A DNA stretch of 64,000 bases from Saccharopolyspora rectivirgula DSM 43747 (GTDB taxonomy: Bacteria; Actinomycetota; Actinomycetes; Mycobacteriales; Pseudonocardiaceae): assembly GCF_000497205.1 (NCBI RefSeq), contig NZ_AYJW01000006.1, forward strand, positions 32,262-96,261, written 5' to 3'. The position numbers and the translations under genes were made by a program. Each line of letters starts with the position of its first letter. Position 1 is the first letter of the stretch. Below the pieces are notes generated by a model. It worked only from the letters and a program-made list of their open reading frames with translations, searched no databases and was not told the origin of the DNA. This document shows, piece by piece, positions 8,893-16,641 of the stretch.

Positions 8893-10755
8893 TCACTCGA
8901 CGGTGACGGACTTGGCGAGGTTGCGCGGCTTGTCCACGTCGTACCCGCGGCCCCGGGCCACCTCGGCCGCCAGGACCTGCAGCGGCACGGTGGAGACCAG
9001 CGGCTGCAGCAGGGTGGGCACCTGGGGCACGGTGATCAGCTCGTCGGCGAACGGCCGGACCGTCTCGTCGCCCTCCTCGGCGATGACGATGGTGCGGGCG
9101 CCGCGCGCCTGGATCTCGCGGATGTTGGACACCATCTTGGCGTGCAGCAGGGCCCGCCCGGTCGGCGACGGCATCACGACCACCACCGGCAGGTCGTCCT
9201 CGATCAGCGCGATCGGGCCGTGCTTGAGCTCGCCCGCGGCGAACCCCTCGGCGTGCATGTAGGCCAGCTCCTTGAGCTTGAGCGCGCCTTCCAGCGCCAC
9301 CGGGTAGCCGACGTGCCGGCCGAGGAACAGGACCGCCTTGGCGTCCACCAGCTCGTGCCCGATCCGGCGCATCTGCTCCACTGTGGAGAGGGTCTTGCGG
9401 ACGGCCTCGGGCATCTGGGCCAGCTCGTCGAACTCGCGGGCGACTTCGTCGGCGTACTTGGTGCCCCGGGCCTGCGCCAGGGCCAGGCCCACCAGGTAGT
9501 TCGCGGCCACCTGGGCGAGGAAGGTCTTGGTCGCGGCCACCCCGATCTCCGGGCCGGCGTGCGTGTAGAGCACGGCGTCGGACTCGCGGGGGATCTGCGC
9601 ACCGTTGGTGTTGCAGATGGCCAGGACCCGGGCCCGCTGGGAGCGGGCGTGCCGGACCGCCTCCAGGGTGTCGGCGGTCTCCCCGGACTGGGAGATCGCC
9701 ACCACCAGGGTGTCCCGGCCGAGCACCGGGTCGCGGTACCGGAATTCGCTGGCCAGCTCCACCTCGACCGGGATGCGGCACCAGTGCTCGATGGCGTACT
9801 TGGCGACCAGCCCGGCGTGGTAGGCGGTCCCGCAGGCCACCACGAACACCTTGTCCACGTCCCGCAGGTCCTGCTCGGTGAGCCGGAGCTCGTCGAGCAC
9901 GACCCGGCCGTCGGCGTAGTGGCCGCGCAGGGTGTTCTGCAGCGCCTCCGGCTGCTCCTCGATCTCCTTGAGCATGAAGTAGTCGTGGCCGCCCTTCTCC
10001 GCCGCGGAGAGGTCCCAGTCGACGGTGAACGGCTTGCCGACGGCTTCCGCACCGGAGAAGTCGGTGATCTCGTACCCGTCGGCGGTGATGGTCACGACCT
10101 GGTCCTGGCCGAGTTCCACGGCCTGCCGGGTGTGCTCGATGAACGCGGCGACATCGGAGGCCACGAAGTTCTCCCCGGAACCGACCCCCACCACCAGCGG
10201 GGAGTTGCGCCGCGCCGCCACCACCTTGTCCGGTTCGTCGGCGTGGGTGACGACGAGGGTGAAGGCCCCTTCCAGGCGCCGGGCCACGGCGCGCACGCTG
10301 GCCGGCAGATCGCCCGCGGTCCGACCGGACTCGTAGGCACGGGCGATGAGATGAGCCGCGGTTTCGGTGTCGGTTTCGCTGGCCATCTCCACGCCGTCCG
10401 CCTCCAGCTCGGCGCGCAGCTCGGCGAAGTTCTCGATGATGCCGTTGTGGACCACCGCGAGCTTGCCGCTGGCGTCCCGGTGCGGGTGGGCGTTCCGGTC
10501 GTTCGGGGCACCGTGCGTGGCCCACCGGGTGTGCCCCATGCCACTGTGCCCGGCGAACTTCTCCGCCTCGACCTCACCGAGCCGCTTCTCGAGGTTGGAC
10601 AGCGCGCCGGCCGCGCGTTCCACGGCCAGGCCGCCCTGTCCGTCCAGCAACGCCACGCCCGCGGAGTCGTAGCCGCGGTACTCGAGTCGTCGCAGGCCGT
10701 TCAGGACGACGTCGAGGGCCTGCCGATGTCCTACATAACCAACGATGCCGCACAC
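8893..10755 (-). CDS. glmS: Glutamine-fructose-6-phosphate aminotransferase (isomerizing)
   Basis: Makes glucosamine-6-phosphate, the entry to UDP-GlcNAc and cell-wall synthesis. The 620-residue product starts CGIVGYVG after the initiator, so Cys2 is the N-terminal glutaminase nucleophile. This fixes the GTG at 10755 as the start, although the frame stays open 44 codons further. GMGHTRWATHG and NGIIENF belong to the glutaminase domain; two SIS sugar-isomerase domains follow (SQSGETADTLEA; AAGELKHGPIALI) and the C terminus reads RNLAKSVTVE as expected. It heads the run of genes down to tsaE. The leader of about 90 bases shows no glmS ribozyme fold that I can recognise. Confidence 0.97.
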   Translation of the reverse strand: MCGIVGYVGHRQALDVVLNGLRRLEYRGYDSAGVALLDGQGGLAVERAAGALSNLEKRLGEVEAEKFAGHSGMGHTRWATHGAPNDRNAHPHRDASGKLAVVHNGIIENFAELRAELEADGVEMASETDTETAAHLIARAYESGRTAGDLPASVRAVARRLEGAFTLVVTHADEPDKVVAARRNSPLVVGVGSGENFVASDVAAFIEHTRQAVELGQDQVVTITADGYEITDFSGAEAVGKPFTVDWDLSAAEKGGHDYFMLKEIEEQPEALQNTLRGHYADGRVVLDELRLTEQDLRDVDKVFVVACGTAYHAGLVAKYAIEHWCRIPVEVELASEFRYRDPVLGRDTLVVAISQSGETADTLEAVRHARSQRARVLAICNTNGAQIPRESDAVLYTHAGPEIGVAATKTFLAQVAANYLVGLALAQARGTKYADEVAREFDELAQMPEAVRKTLSTVEQMRRIGHELVDAKAVLFLGRHVGYPVALEGALKLKELAYMHAEGFAAGELKHGPIALIEDDLPVVVVMPSPTGRALLHAKMVSNIREIQARGARTIVIAEEGDETVRPFADELITVPQVPTLLQPLVSTVPLQVLAAEVARGRGYDVDKPRNLAKSVTVE

Positions 10756-10843
10756 CCCGCCCAGCGTAGCTACCTCTCTTGGTCTGAACCTCCGGAGGAG
10801 GCGGCGCGGGGGCGCGAACCAAGCAGCCGGGGGATGGGCTGGC

Positions 10844-10884
10844 CGGAGGCCGCCGGTCCCGATCGGCACCACCGGCGGCCTCCG
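10844..10884 (-). terminator. Terminator of the SDR-amidohydrolase unit
   Basis: Fourteen-base perfect arms at 10844-10857 and 10871-10884 (core GGAGGCCGCCGGT) with a 13-base loop lie directly after the amidohydrolase stop at 10892. This separates the catabolic pair from glmS. Confidence 0.75.
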
Positions 10885-10891
10885 CACCGCC

Positions 10892-11782
10892 TCAGTCGCG
10901 CAGCCGCAGGGCGCGCAGCGCGTTCTCCTTGTAGATCAGCGGCTTGACGTCGTCCTTGATCTCCAGCTTGGCGAAATCGGCGAACCACCGGTCCGGCTGG
11001 ATGACCGGGAAGTCGGAGCCGAACAGCACCTTGTGCCGCAGCATCGAGTTGGCGGCCCGCACCAGCTGCGGCGGGAAGTACTTCGGCGACCAGCCGGACA
11101 AGTCGATGTAGACGTTGCTCTTGTGGGTGGCGATGGAGATCGCCTCGTCCTGCCAGGGGACTGACGGGTGCGCCATGATGATGGTCAGTTCGGGGAAGTC
11201 GGCGGCGACGTCGTCGAGCAGCATCGGGTCGGAGTAGCGCAGTTTGATGCCGTGCCCGCCGGGCAGCCCGGCGCCGATCCCGGTCTGGCCGGTGTGGAAC
11301 AGCGCCGGCACCCCGTGCTCGGCGATCGCCTCGTACAGCGGGTAGAACCTGCGGTCGTTGGGTTCGAACCCCTGCAGGCTGGGGTGGAACTTGAAGCCGC
11401 GCACCCCGTGCTGTTCGACCAGCTGGTGCACGCGGCGCACCGCCGCGGCTCCCCGCCACGGGTCCACCGAGCCGAACGGGATGAGGACGTCGTTGTTCCG
11501 GGCCGCGCCTTCGGCGATCTCGACCACCGAGTTGGGCGGGTGCCCGGTGGCGGTCTCGCAGTCCACGGTGAACACGACGGCGGCCATGCCGCGCTCGCGG
11601 TAGTGCTGCGCGATGGCGTCCAGCGACGGGGTGCGCTCGGCCCCGGACTTGAAGTACTTCTCCGAGGCCGCCATCAGCTCGTCGTCGAGCGAGCGGTGGC
11701 CGCTGCTGTCGATCTCCACGTGGGTGTGCACGTCGAGGGCGGTGATCGCGTCGAAGTCGACGGCGCACTGGTACTTGCTCAT
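10892..11782 (-). CDS. Amidohydrolase-2 family protein (metal-dependent hydrolase/decarboxylase)
   Basis: A 296-residue TIM-barrel protein of the amidohydrolase-related group that includes gamma-resorcylate and ACMS decarboxylases. The metal ligands are visible as DVHTHVE (H19 and H21), FKFHPS (about 123), FHTGQTG, MAHPSVPW and GSDFPVI (Asp). The product of such enzymes is often a small aromatic or dicarboxylic acid; the exact substrate is not readable. Its ATG overlaps the stop of the SDR gene by one base (TGATG), so the two proteins are made together and probably act in one pathway. Confidence 0.85.
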   Translation of the reverse strand: MSKYQCAVDFDAITALDVHTHVEIDSSGHRSLDDELMAASEKYFKSGAERTPSLDAIAQHYRERGMAAVVFTVDCETATGHPPNSVVEIAEGAARNNDVLIPFGSVDPWRGAAAVRRVHQLVEQHGVRGFKFHPSLQGFEPNDRRFYPLYEAIAEHGVPALFHTGQTGIGAGLPGGHGIKLRYSDPMLLDDVAADFPELTIIMAHPSVPWQDEAISIATHKSNVYIDLSGWSPKYFPPQLVRAANSMLRHKVLFGSDFPVIQPDRWFADFAKLEIKDDVKPLIYKENALRALRLRD

Positions 11783-12690
11783 CAGGACCTCACTTCGGCG
11801 GGCAGTTGTTCACCGACGCTCTGCCGGTGCTCGTGGAACCGGTGTTGCCATTCCGCGGCGATCGCTTCGGCGCTCCAGCCGCCGTCCCGGTAGGACTGCA
11901 CCACCACGTCCGGGTGACTCCACAGGCTCAGCCGGTCACCGCCGATGCCGATGGCTTGCCCGGTGATCTCCCCGGCCTGCTCGCTGGCGAGGAAGGACAC
12001 CGCTCCGGCGGCGTCTTCCGGCGCGCCGAAACCGAGTTCCCGCCTGACCTGGGCGGGCAGCGGCTTTCCCGCCTTGAGCGCTTCGACGTGGGGCTGCAGG
12101 AACGGCACGGTTTCGGTCATCGCCGTGGCGGCCACCGGGATCACGGCGTTGACGGTGATGCCGAACTTGGCCAGCTCCATCGCCCAGGTGCGCACCATGC
12201 CGAGGATGCCGGCCTTGGCCGCGGCGTAGTTGGTCTGCCCGAAGTTGCCGCGTTGCCCGGCGGGCGAGCCGACGCAGATGATGCGCCCGCCGCTGCCCTG
12301 CTGGCGCATCTGCACCGCGGCGGCCCGCACGCAGGTGAAGGTGCCGCGCAGGTGGACGTGCAGGACCTGGTCGAAGTCCTCGTCGGTCATCTTCCACAGG
12401 ACCTTGTCGCGCAGGATTCCCGCGTTGGTGACGAGGACGTCGAGCCGTCCGTGCTCCGCGATCGCGGTGTCCACCAAGGACTGGGCTGCCTCGGCGGTGC
12501 CGACGGCGGCCGCGACGGCGCAGGCCTTCCCGCCCTGCCGGCGGAGGGCCTCGGCCGCGGATTCGGCGGTGTCCGGGTCGATGTCGTTGACCACGACCGC
12601 GGCGCCCCGGCGGGACAGTTCTTCCGCGTAGGCCAGCCCGAGTCCGCGGCCGCTCCCGGTGACGATGGCGACTTTGCCGGTCAGGTCCAT
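11782..12690 (-). CDS. Short-chain dehydrogenase/reductase
   Basis: NAD(P)-dependent oxidoreductase of 302 residues. The Rossmann motif TGSGRGLG is at 11-18, VNDIDPD follows beta-2 (the Asp suggests NAD preference), TNAG is near 90, and the catalytic Ser-Tyr-Lys set appears as CVGSPAG then NYAAAKAG. About 55 extra residues after the core resemble the peroxisomal-multifunctional-enzyme-like SDRs acting on 3-hydroxyacyl-CoA, so beta-oxidation of an acyl or aromatic side chain is a reasonable guess. It is divergent from the MarR gene and coupled to the amidohydrolase. Confidence 0.88.
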   Translation of the reverse strand: MDLTGKVAIVTGSGRGLGLAYAEELSRRGAAVVVNDIDPDTAESAAEALRRQGGKACAVAAAVGTAEAAQSLVDTAIAEHGRLDVLVTNAGILRDKVLWKMTDEDFDQVLHVHLRGTFTCVRAAAVQMRQQGSGGRIICVGSPAGQRGNFGQTNYAAAKAGILGMVRTWAMELAKFGITVNAVIPVAATAMTETVPFLQPHVEALKAGKPLPAQVRRELGFGAPEDAAGAVSFLASEQAGEITGQAIGIGGDRLSLWSHPDVVVQSYRDGGWSAEAIAAEWQHRFHEHRQSVGEQLPAEVRS

Positions 12691-12805
12691 GCTGCTGCTC
12701 CCCGGTGTCGAGTTGGTCCACGAAGCATGAGAGCATCGATTGTGGAAAAACTCAATGGTTTATGAGTGCTATTGTTTTGCGTGGAACTGAACGTGGAGGT
12801 CCACC
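12691..12805. promoter_or_regulatory. Divergent operator/promoter region, SDR unit / MarR
   Basis: An AT-rich patch in 115 bases between divergent genes. ACTCA (12750-12754) and TGAGT (12763-12767) form a dyad with an 8-base spacer; around it lie ATTG (12739-12742), CAAT (12753-12756) and ATTG (12771-12774). This is the natural place for MarR autoregulation and control of the SDR unit. GTGGAGGT precedes the MarR ATG. Confidence 0.55.
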
Positions 12806-13252
12806 ATGAACGGCAAGCGCGCGCTGACCGACGACCCCGGCTTCCTGCTGTCCCGGGCCAGCGGAATGGTGGCGCGCTCGGTCAGCAAAGCACTGGCCCC
12901 GCTCGACCTGCGGGTGCGCTCGTACTCGCTCCTCGCGCTGGCGACCGAGCACCCGGAGGGCATCGCGCAGCGCCAGCTCGCCGACATCATCGGCCTGGAT
13001 CCGAGCCAAGTGGTGGCCCTGGTGGACCAACTCGAAGAACGCGGCCTGGTCGCCCGCACCGCCGCCCCCGGCGACCGCCGCACCAAGCTGGTCACCGCCA
13101 CCGAAGCCGGCCGCCAGCTCTACGACGAGGCCCACGCCCGGGTGACCGAGCAGGACACCCACCACTTCAGCCAGCTCTCCCCGGCGGAACTCGAGCAGCT
13201 GGTCCGCCTGCTGCGGCAACTGGCCTACCCCGCGGAACCGGCGGCCGGCTGA
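12806..13252 (+). CDS. MarR-family transcriptional regulator
   Basis: A 148-residue winged-helix dimer. The recognition region GLDPSQVVALVDQLEERGLV (about 65-84) and the wing with the family signature PGDRRTKLVTAT (about 91-102) are clear. MarR proteins usually repress adjacent genes and release DNA on binding a phenolic or acyl-CoA ligand. The flanking SDR-amidohydrolase pair and acyl-CoA ligase on the opposite strand are the likely targets. The stop lies only six bases from the convergent end of the ligase gene. Confidence 0.92.
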   Translation: MNGKRALTDDPGFLLSRASGMVARSVSKALAPLDLRVRSYSLLALATEHPEGIAQRQLADIIGLDPSQVVALVDQLEERGLVARTAAPGDRRTKLVTATEAGRQLYDEAHARVTEQDTHHFSQLSPAELEQLVRLLRQLAYPAEPAAG

Positions 13253-13258
13253 GCGGCG

Positions 13259-14809
13259 TCAGCCCTCCCCGGAGCGGACCTTCCCCACCTCGCCACCGGC
13301 GAACCGCTCGCGCAGCTCGTGCTTGCGGACCTTGCCGCTGGCGGTCCGCGGCAGCTCGTCGAGCACGACGAACGACTTGGGGATCTTGTACTTGGCCAAC
13401 CGCTTCCGCAGGTGCTCGACCATCTCCGCCTCGGAGACCTCTACCCCGGGCTCGAAGGTGACGGCGGCGCAGCCGACCTCCCCCCACTTGCTGTCCGGCA
13501 CCCCGAAGACCGCGGCCGCGGCGACACCGGGCACGTCCAGCAGCACGGCTTCCACTTCGGCCGGGTAGATGTTCTCCCCACCCGAGATGATCATGTCCTT
13601 GATCCGGTCCACAACGGACACGAAGCCGTCCTCGTCCGGCACGCCCACGTCCCCGGAGCGGAACCAGATCCCGTCCACGAACGCGGCCTCGGTGGCCTCC
13701 GGCAACCGCCAGTACTCCCGGAGCACGTTGGGCCCGCTGATCTGGATCTCCCCGCGCTGACCGGGAGCCACCGGGTTGCCGTTCGAATCCACCACCCGCA
13801 CATCGGTGAAGAAGTGCGGCACCCCCGCGGTCCCGACCTTGCGCTCCACCTCGTCGGGAACGAGGATCAACGCCCCCGGACCGGTCTCGGTGAGCCCGTA
13901 CCCCTGGCACAACCGCACACCCCGCTCCAGATAGGTGCGCAGGGTCCGCGGCGGCACCGGAGCGGCGGCGACGATCACCCGGCGCAACGACGACAAGTCC
14001 GCCCCCGGCCAATCCGGGTGCGAGCTGAGCGCGTCCAACATGGTCGGCACGCCGAAGGTGAAGGTCACCTTCTCGCGCTGCACCAAGTGCAGCACCCGCC
14101 CCGGGTCGAAGCGCTCCTCGATGTGCACCCGCCCGCCTTTGAGCAAAGTGGGCAGCGACATGAAGTTGAGCGCCGCGGTGTGGAACAGCGGAGCGCACAC
14201 CAGGGTCACTTCATCGCTGGTCAAGTCCAGGTCGACGATGGGGTTGAGCGCCGCGAAGGTGACGTTCCCGTGGGTCAGCACCACCCCTTTGGGGCGCCCC
14301 GTGGTGCCGGAGGTGTACATGACCAGGCACGGGTCCTCGTGGTCGACCGGCACGTCCAACCGGCCGGTGCCCGCCTCGGCGATCAGCTCCTCGTACCCGG
14401 CACCGGCACTGGGATCGCCGATCACCACCGGAACCGGATCGCCGGCCTGAGCCGCGGCCTCGGTCGCCGTCCCACCCGCTTCCGCCGAGTGGATCAGCAC
14501 CGACGCCCCCGAATCGCGCAGCGCGAACGCCACCTCCGGCGCGGTCAGCCGGCTGTTGAGCGGGACGAAGACGGCCCCGAGCAGCCCGCAGGCGAACAGC
14601 ACCTCCAGGTAGGCGGGGTGGTTCGCGCTGAACAGGGCGACCCGATCCCCCTTGCCCACCCCCAGGCCGCGCAGCGCGTGAGCGAGTCGGGTGACCCGCT
14701 CGGCGAGCTCGGCATAGGTCCAGCTCTGCTCTCGGAAACTGATCGCGACCCGCTCCGGGCTCAGGCGAGCCCGCCGGTACGGCCAGGACCCCACACCTTG
14801 GTTGTGCAT
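13259..14809 (-). CDS. Acyl-CoA synthetase (AMP-forming), class I adenylate-forming enzyme
   Basis: A 516-residue ligase that adenylates a carboxylic acid and transfers it to CoA. The P-loop YTSGTTGRPKG is at 165-175, GYGLTETGPG near 310 is motif A5, SGDVGVPDEDG and DRIKDMIISGGENIYP are A7-A8, and the catalytic A10 lysine is in PRTASGKVRKHEL near residue 497. It resembles FadD/long-chain and feruloyl-CoA ligases; the substrate is unresolved. The ATG at 14809 follows GGAGGAGAG at ideal spacing, so the GTG six codons upstream is rejected. It likely feeds the SDR/amidohydrolase steps. Confidence 0.93.
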   Translation of the reverse strand: MHNQGVGSWPYRRARLSPERVAISFREQSWTYAELAERVTRLAHALRGLGVGKGDRVALFSANHPAYLEVLFACGLLGAVFVPLNSRLTAPEVAFALRDSGASVLIHSAEAGGTATEAAAQAGDPVPVVIGDPSAGAGYEELIAEAGTGRLDVPVDHEDPCLVMYTSGTTGRPKGVVLTHGNVTFAALNPIVDLDLTSDEVTLVCAPLFHTAALNFMSLPTLLKGGRVHIEERFDPGRVLHLVQREKVTFTFGVPTMLDALSSHPDWPGADLSSLRRVIVAAAPVPPRTLRTYLERGVRLCQGYGLTETGPGALILVPDEVERKVGTAGVPHFFTDVRVVDSNGNPVAPGQRGEIQISGPNVLREYWRLPEATEAAFVDGIWFRSGDVGVPDEDGFVSVVDRIKDMIISGGENIYPAEVEAVLLDVPGVAAAAVFGVPDSKWGEVGCAAVTFEPGVEVSEAEMVEHLRKRLAKYKIPKSFVVLDELPRTASGKVRKHELRERFAGGEVGKVRSGEG

Positions 14810-15180
14810 GAGCGACTCTCCTCCCACGGGGGCAGGCTTCGAGCAGTCCGCAGTTCACCGAGCCGGCTGGTGTTAGGTCGATCACTGAACGCAACCGGGA
14901 ACATAAAAACAACAATGATTGAAGTAGTCAATAATTAATTCCGCCCTGCGGCAGCGGTCGGAAAACGCGGCAGCAAGGGAACTTTCCTGCCACCACCCGC
15001 ACGGAAGTTCCCTTGCCGGAACGCACCACCCGGCGGACGACCGGCCGACAGCCCCTGCGCGCCCGCGGCAGCGGATTCGCCCTGGTCAGCGCATTCCCCC
15101 CGCACCGGAGCGACGAGCAGAGCGCACGAGCGGCCGAGTGATCACCGCACCCCGGGCACAGGTCCGCTACCGTGCTTTCC
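14810..15180. promoter_or_regulatory. Divergent intergenic region with AT-rich dyads
   Basis: 371 bases without a gene. Near 14900-14940 the composition turns AT-rich, unlike its surroundings, and holds ATTGA (14918-14922) / TCAAT (14928-14932) plus CAATGATTG (14913-14921). The same CAAT/ATTG words occur in the MarR promoter, so this may be a second MarR operator in front of the acyl-CoA ligase. The right half holds one copy of the GGGAACTT repeat and nothing else I recognise. Confidence 0.45.
14973..15016. repeat. GGGAACTT inverted repeat, copy 1
   Basis: GCAAGGGAACTTTCC (14973-14987) and GGAAGTTCCCTTGC (15003-15016) pair with one bulge around a 15-base loop. It is the same element as those at 16046 and 27748. 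Unlike the other two it lies between divergent genes, so it is not simply a terminator of either neighbour. Confidence 0.75.
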
Positions 15181-16014
15181 ATGGCCCGAACTGCCAAGAA
15201 GGCTCCGCCGTTGCGGACGGTGTTCGACGAACTGTCCCGGCGCGGCCCCCACGAAGTACTGCACGGTGACCTCTCCGTGGCAGGTCTCCCGGGTCTGGTG
15301 TGCACCCCGCGCAGCGGGCTCGGCCTGCCCGCCGTCGTGTTCGGGCACGGCTGGCTGCAGCCACCCCGCCGGTACATCGGCCTGCTGCGGCACCTGGCTT
15401 CCTGGGGAATCGTCGCCGCAGCGCCCGGAACGCAACGAGGCGCGTTCGCCTCGCACCGGCTCTTCACCGCGGACCTGCGCACCGCACTGGACATCTGCGC
15501 CAACGTGCGGCTCGGCGACGGAGACATCAGCGTGGACCCGGACCGGATGGGCGCGGCCGGCCACGCGATGGGCGGCGGCTGCGCGGTGCTCGCCGCGGCC
15601 GACGATCCCCGGATCAAAGCGGTCGCCACCCTGACCCCCGCCGAGACCCGCCCGTCCGCCTTCGAAGCCGCCACCCGGGTGACCGTCCCCGGACTGCACA
15701 TCGCCGCGGGGGAAGACCTGCTGGCACCGGCGGTGGCCAACGCCCAGCCACTGACCCGCGCCTGGGGCGGCCCGGTTCAGCTGCGCACCGTCAAGAAGGC
15801 CAACCACCTCAGCTTCACCGATGGACGGCACTGGACCGAGCTGGTGCTGCACGGCAAATCGCAGCACAGCGCGCAGCGAACGGCGAAAGCCCTGCTCACC
15901 GCGTTCTTCCTGCAGCTGCTCGCCGGCGATCGGCGCGGCGCGTCGCTGCTGAGCAGCAACGTCGGCGGCAGCAAGATCGACCAGGCGCTCAGCCGCGGCG
16001 ACCTGACCGGGTGA
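15181..16014 (+). CDS. Alpha/beta-hydrolase-fold protein with Ser-to-Ala nucleophile site
   Basis: A 277-residue protein like the dienelactone-hydrolase/chlorophyllase branch: VVFGHGWLQP (oxyanion loop, about 57), an elbow near 127, an acidic residue in AAGEDLLAP and a histidine in KKANHLSF. At the elbow the sequence is GHAMGGG, with GCG (Ala) where hydrolases have Ser, so ordinary ester hydrolysis looks impossible. It may be a binding protein or a pseudo-enzyme. The ATG at 15181 is chosen over a GTG three codons upstream because it starts MARTAKK; neither has a strong ribosome-binding site. No functional partner is evident. Confidence 0.8.
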   Translation: MARTAKKAPPLRTVFDELSRRGPHEVLHGDLSVAGLPGLVCTPRSGLGLPAVVFGHGWLQPPRRYIGLLRHLASWGIVAAAPGTQRGAFASHRLFTADLRTALDICANVRLGDGDISVDPDRMGAAGHAMGGGCAVLAAADDPRIKAVATLTPAETRPSAFEAATRVTVPGLHIAAGEDLLAPAVANAQPLTRAWGGPVQLRTVKKANHLSFTDGRHWTELVLHGKSQHSAQRTAKALLTAFFLQLLAGDRRGASLLSSNVGGSKIDQALSRGDLTG

Positions 16015-16045
16015 CCGACCGCACCAGCCACCGGACCGGCAAAAA

Positions 16046-16089
16046 GCAAGGGAACTTCCCTGCCTCTTCCGACAGGAAAGTTCCCTTGC
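16046..16089. repeat. GGGAACTT inverted repeat, copy 2 (terminator position)
   Basis: Seventeen-base arms with one mismatch, 16046-16062 and 16073-16089, around a ten-base loop. It sits between the convergent ends of the hydrolase (16014) and the coiled-coil gene (16147), where a bidirectional terminator is expected. Confidence 0.8.
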
Positions 16090-16146
16090 TCCGGTCTTCG
16101 CGTTCCACCAGCCGCCGGCGGGGCGGGCGACGCCCGCACCGGGCGT

Positions 16147-16638
16147 TCACTGCAACCAGCTGATGTTCTCGAAGTCCTCCTCGTCGTCGTAGAACTCCTG
16201 CTGCCGCCGGGCGGGTCGGGACGGCTTCGCCGGCGGGGGCGTCGGCGCGGACGCCGCCGGTGGCGGAGGCGGCGGAGGCGGTGGTGCCGCTGGCCGGGAC
16301 GACTGCGGAGGAGCGCTCTCGTGGTCGTCGTAGAACTCCGCGTCGTCTCCCCCGATGCGGATCTCCGACCCCTGGTCGGCCGGCCGGTTCTCCATCCAGT
16401 CGTTGCGCCGGCGCTGCTCCTCTTCCTCCTCCTTCTGCTCGGCGGCTTCCCGAGCCTCCTTGGCCTTCTCGAGGATCTCCTGCCTGCGCTGCTCGGACTC
16501 CCGCTTGAGCTCTTCGTTCCGCTGGGCGGAGGCGGCTTCAGCCGCCTTGACCGCGTCCCGCGCGTCCTCAATGGCGTAGCGGTGCCGGGCGACCAGAGTG
16601 GCGATGTCGTCCGCGATCCGCTGGTTGATCAGGATCAC
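16147..16638 (-). CDS. Coiled-coil, proline-rich protein of the T7S accessory cassette
   Basis: Not a family I can name. The 163 residues divide into a short N-terminal segment (MILINQRIADDIATLV), a charged Glu/Arg/Lys-rich helix at about 30-80 that should form a coiled coil, a linker with nine consecutive prolines at about 118-126, and an acidic end. The word EFYDD occurs twice (about 100 and 146) and the protein finishes NISWLQ. There is no signal peptide or membrane span. The ATG is three bases after the stop of the 975-residue WXG gene, so it belongs to that operon; it may be a cytosolic adaptor or a small cargo. Similar acidic ...SWL ends occur in other actinobacterial T7S-linked proteins, from memory. 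Confidence 0.75.
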   Translation of the reverse strand: MILINQRIADDIATLVARHRYAIEDARDAVKAAEAASAQRNEELKRESEQRRQEILEKAKEAREAAEQKEEEEEQRRRNDWMENRPADQGSEIRIGGDDAEFYDDHESAPPQSSRPAAPPPPPPPPPAASAPTPPPAKPSRPARRQQEFYDDEEDFENISWLQ

Positions 16639-16641
16639 CGA

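Noticed and set aside
10756..10843. glmS ribozyme/riboswitch in the glmS leader
   Set aside because: The leader is short and shows none of the conserved core; this ribozyme is mainly found in Firmicutes.
10756..10887. N-terminal extension of glmS (44 codons)
   Set aside because: GlmS needs Cys directly after the initiator; the GTG at 10755 gives this, and the extension overlaps the region of an upstream terminator.
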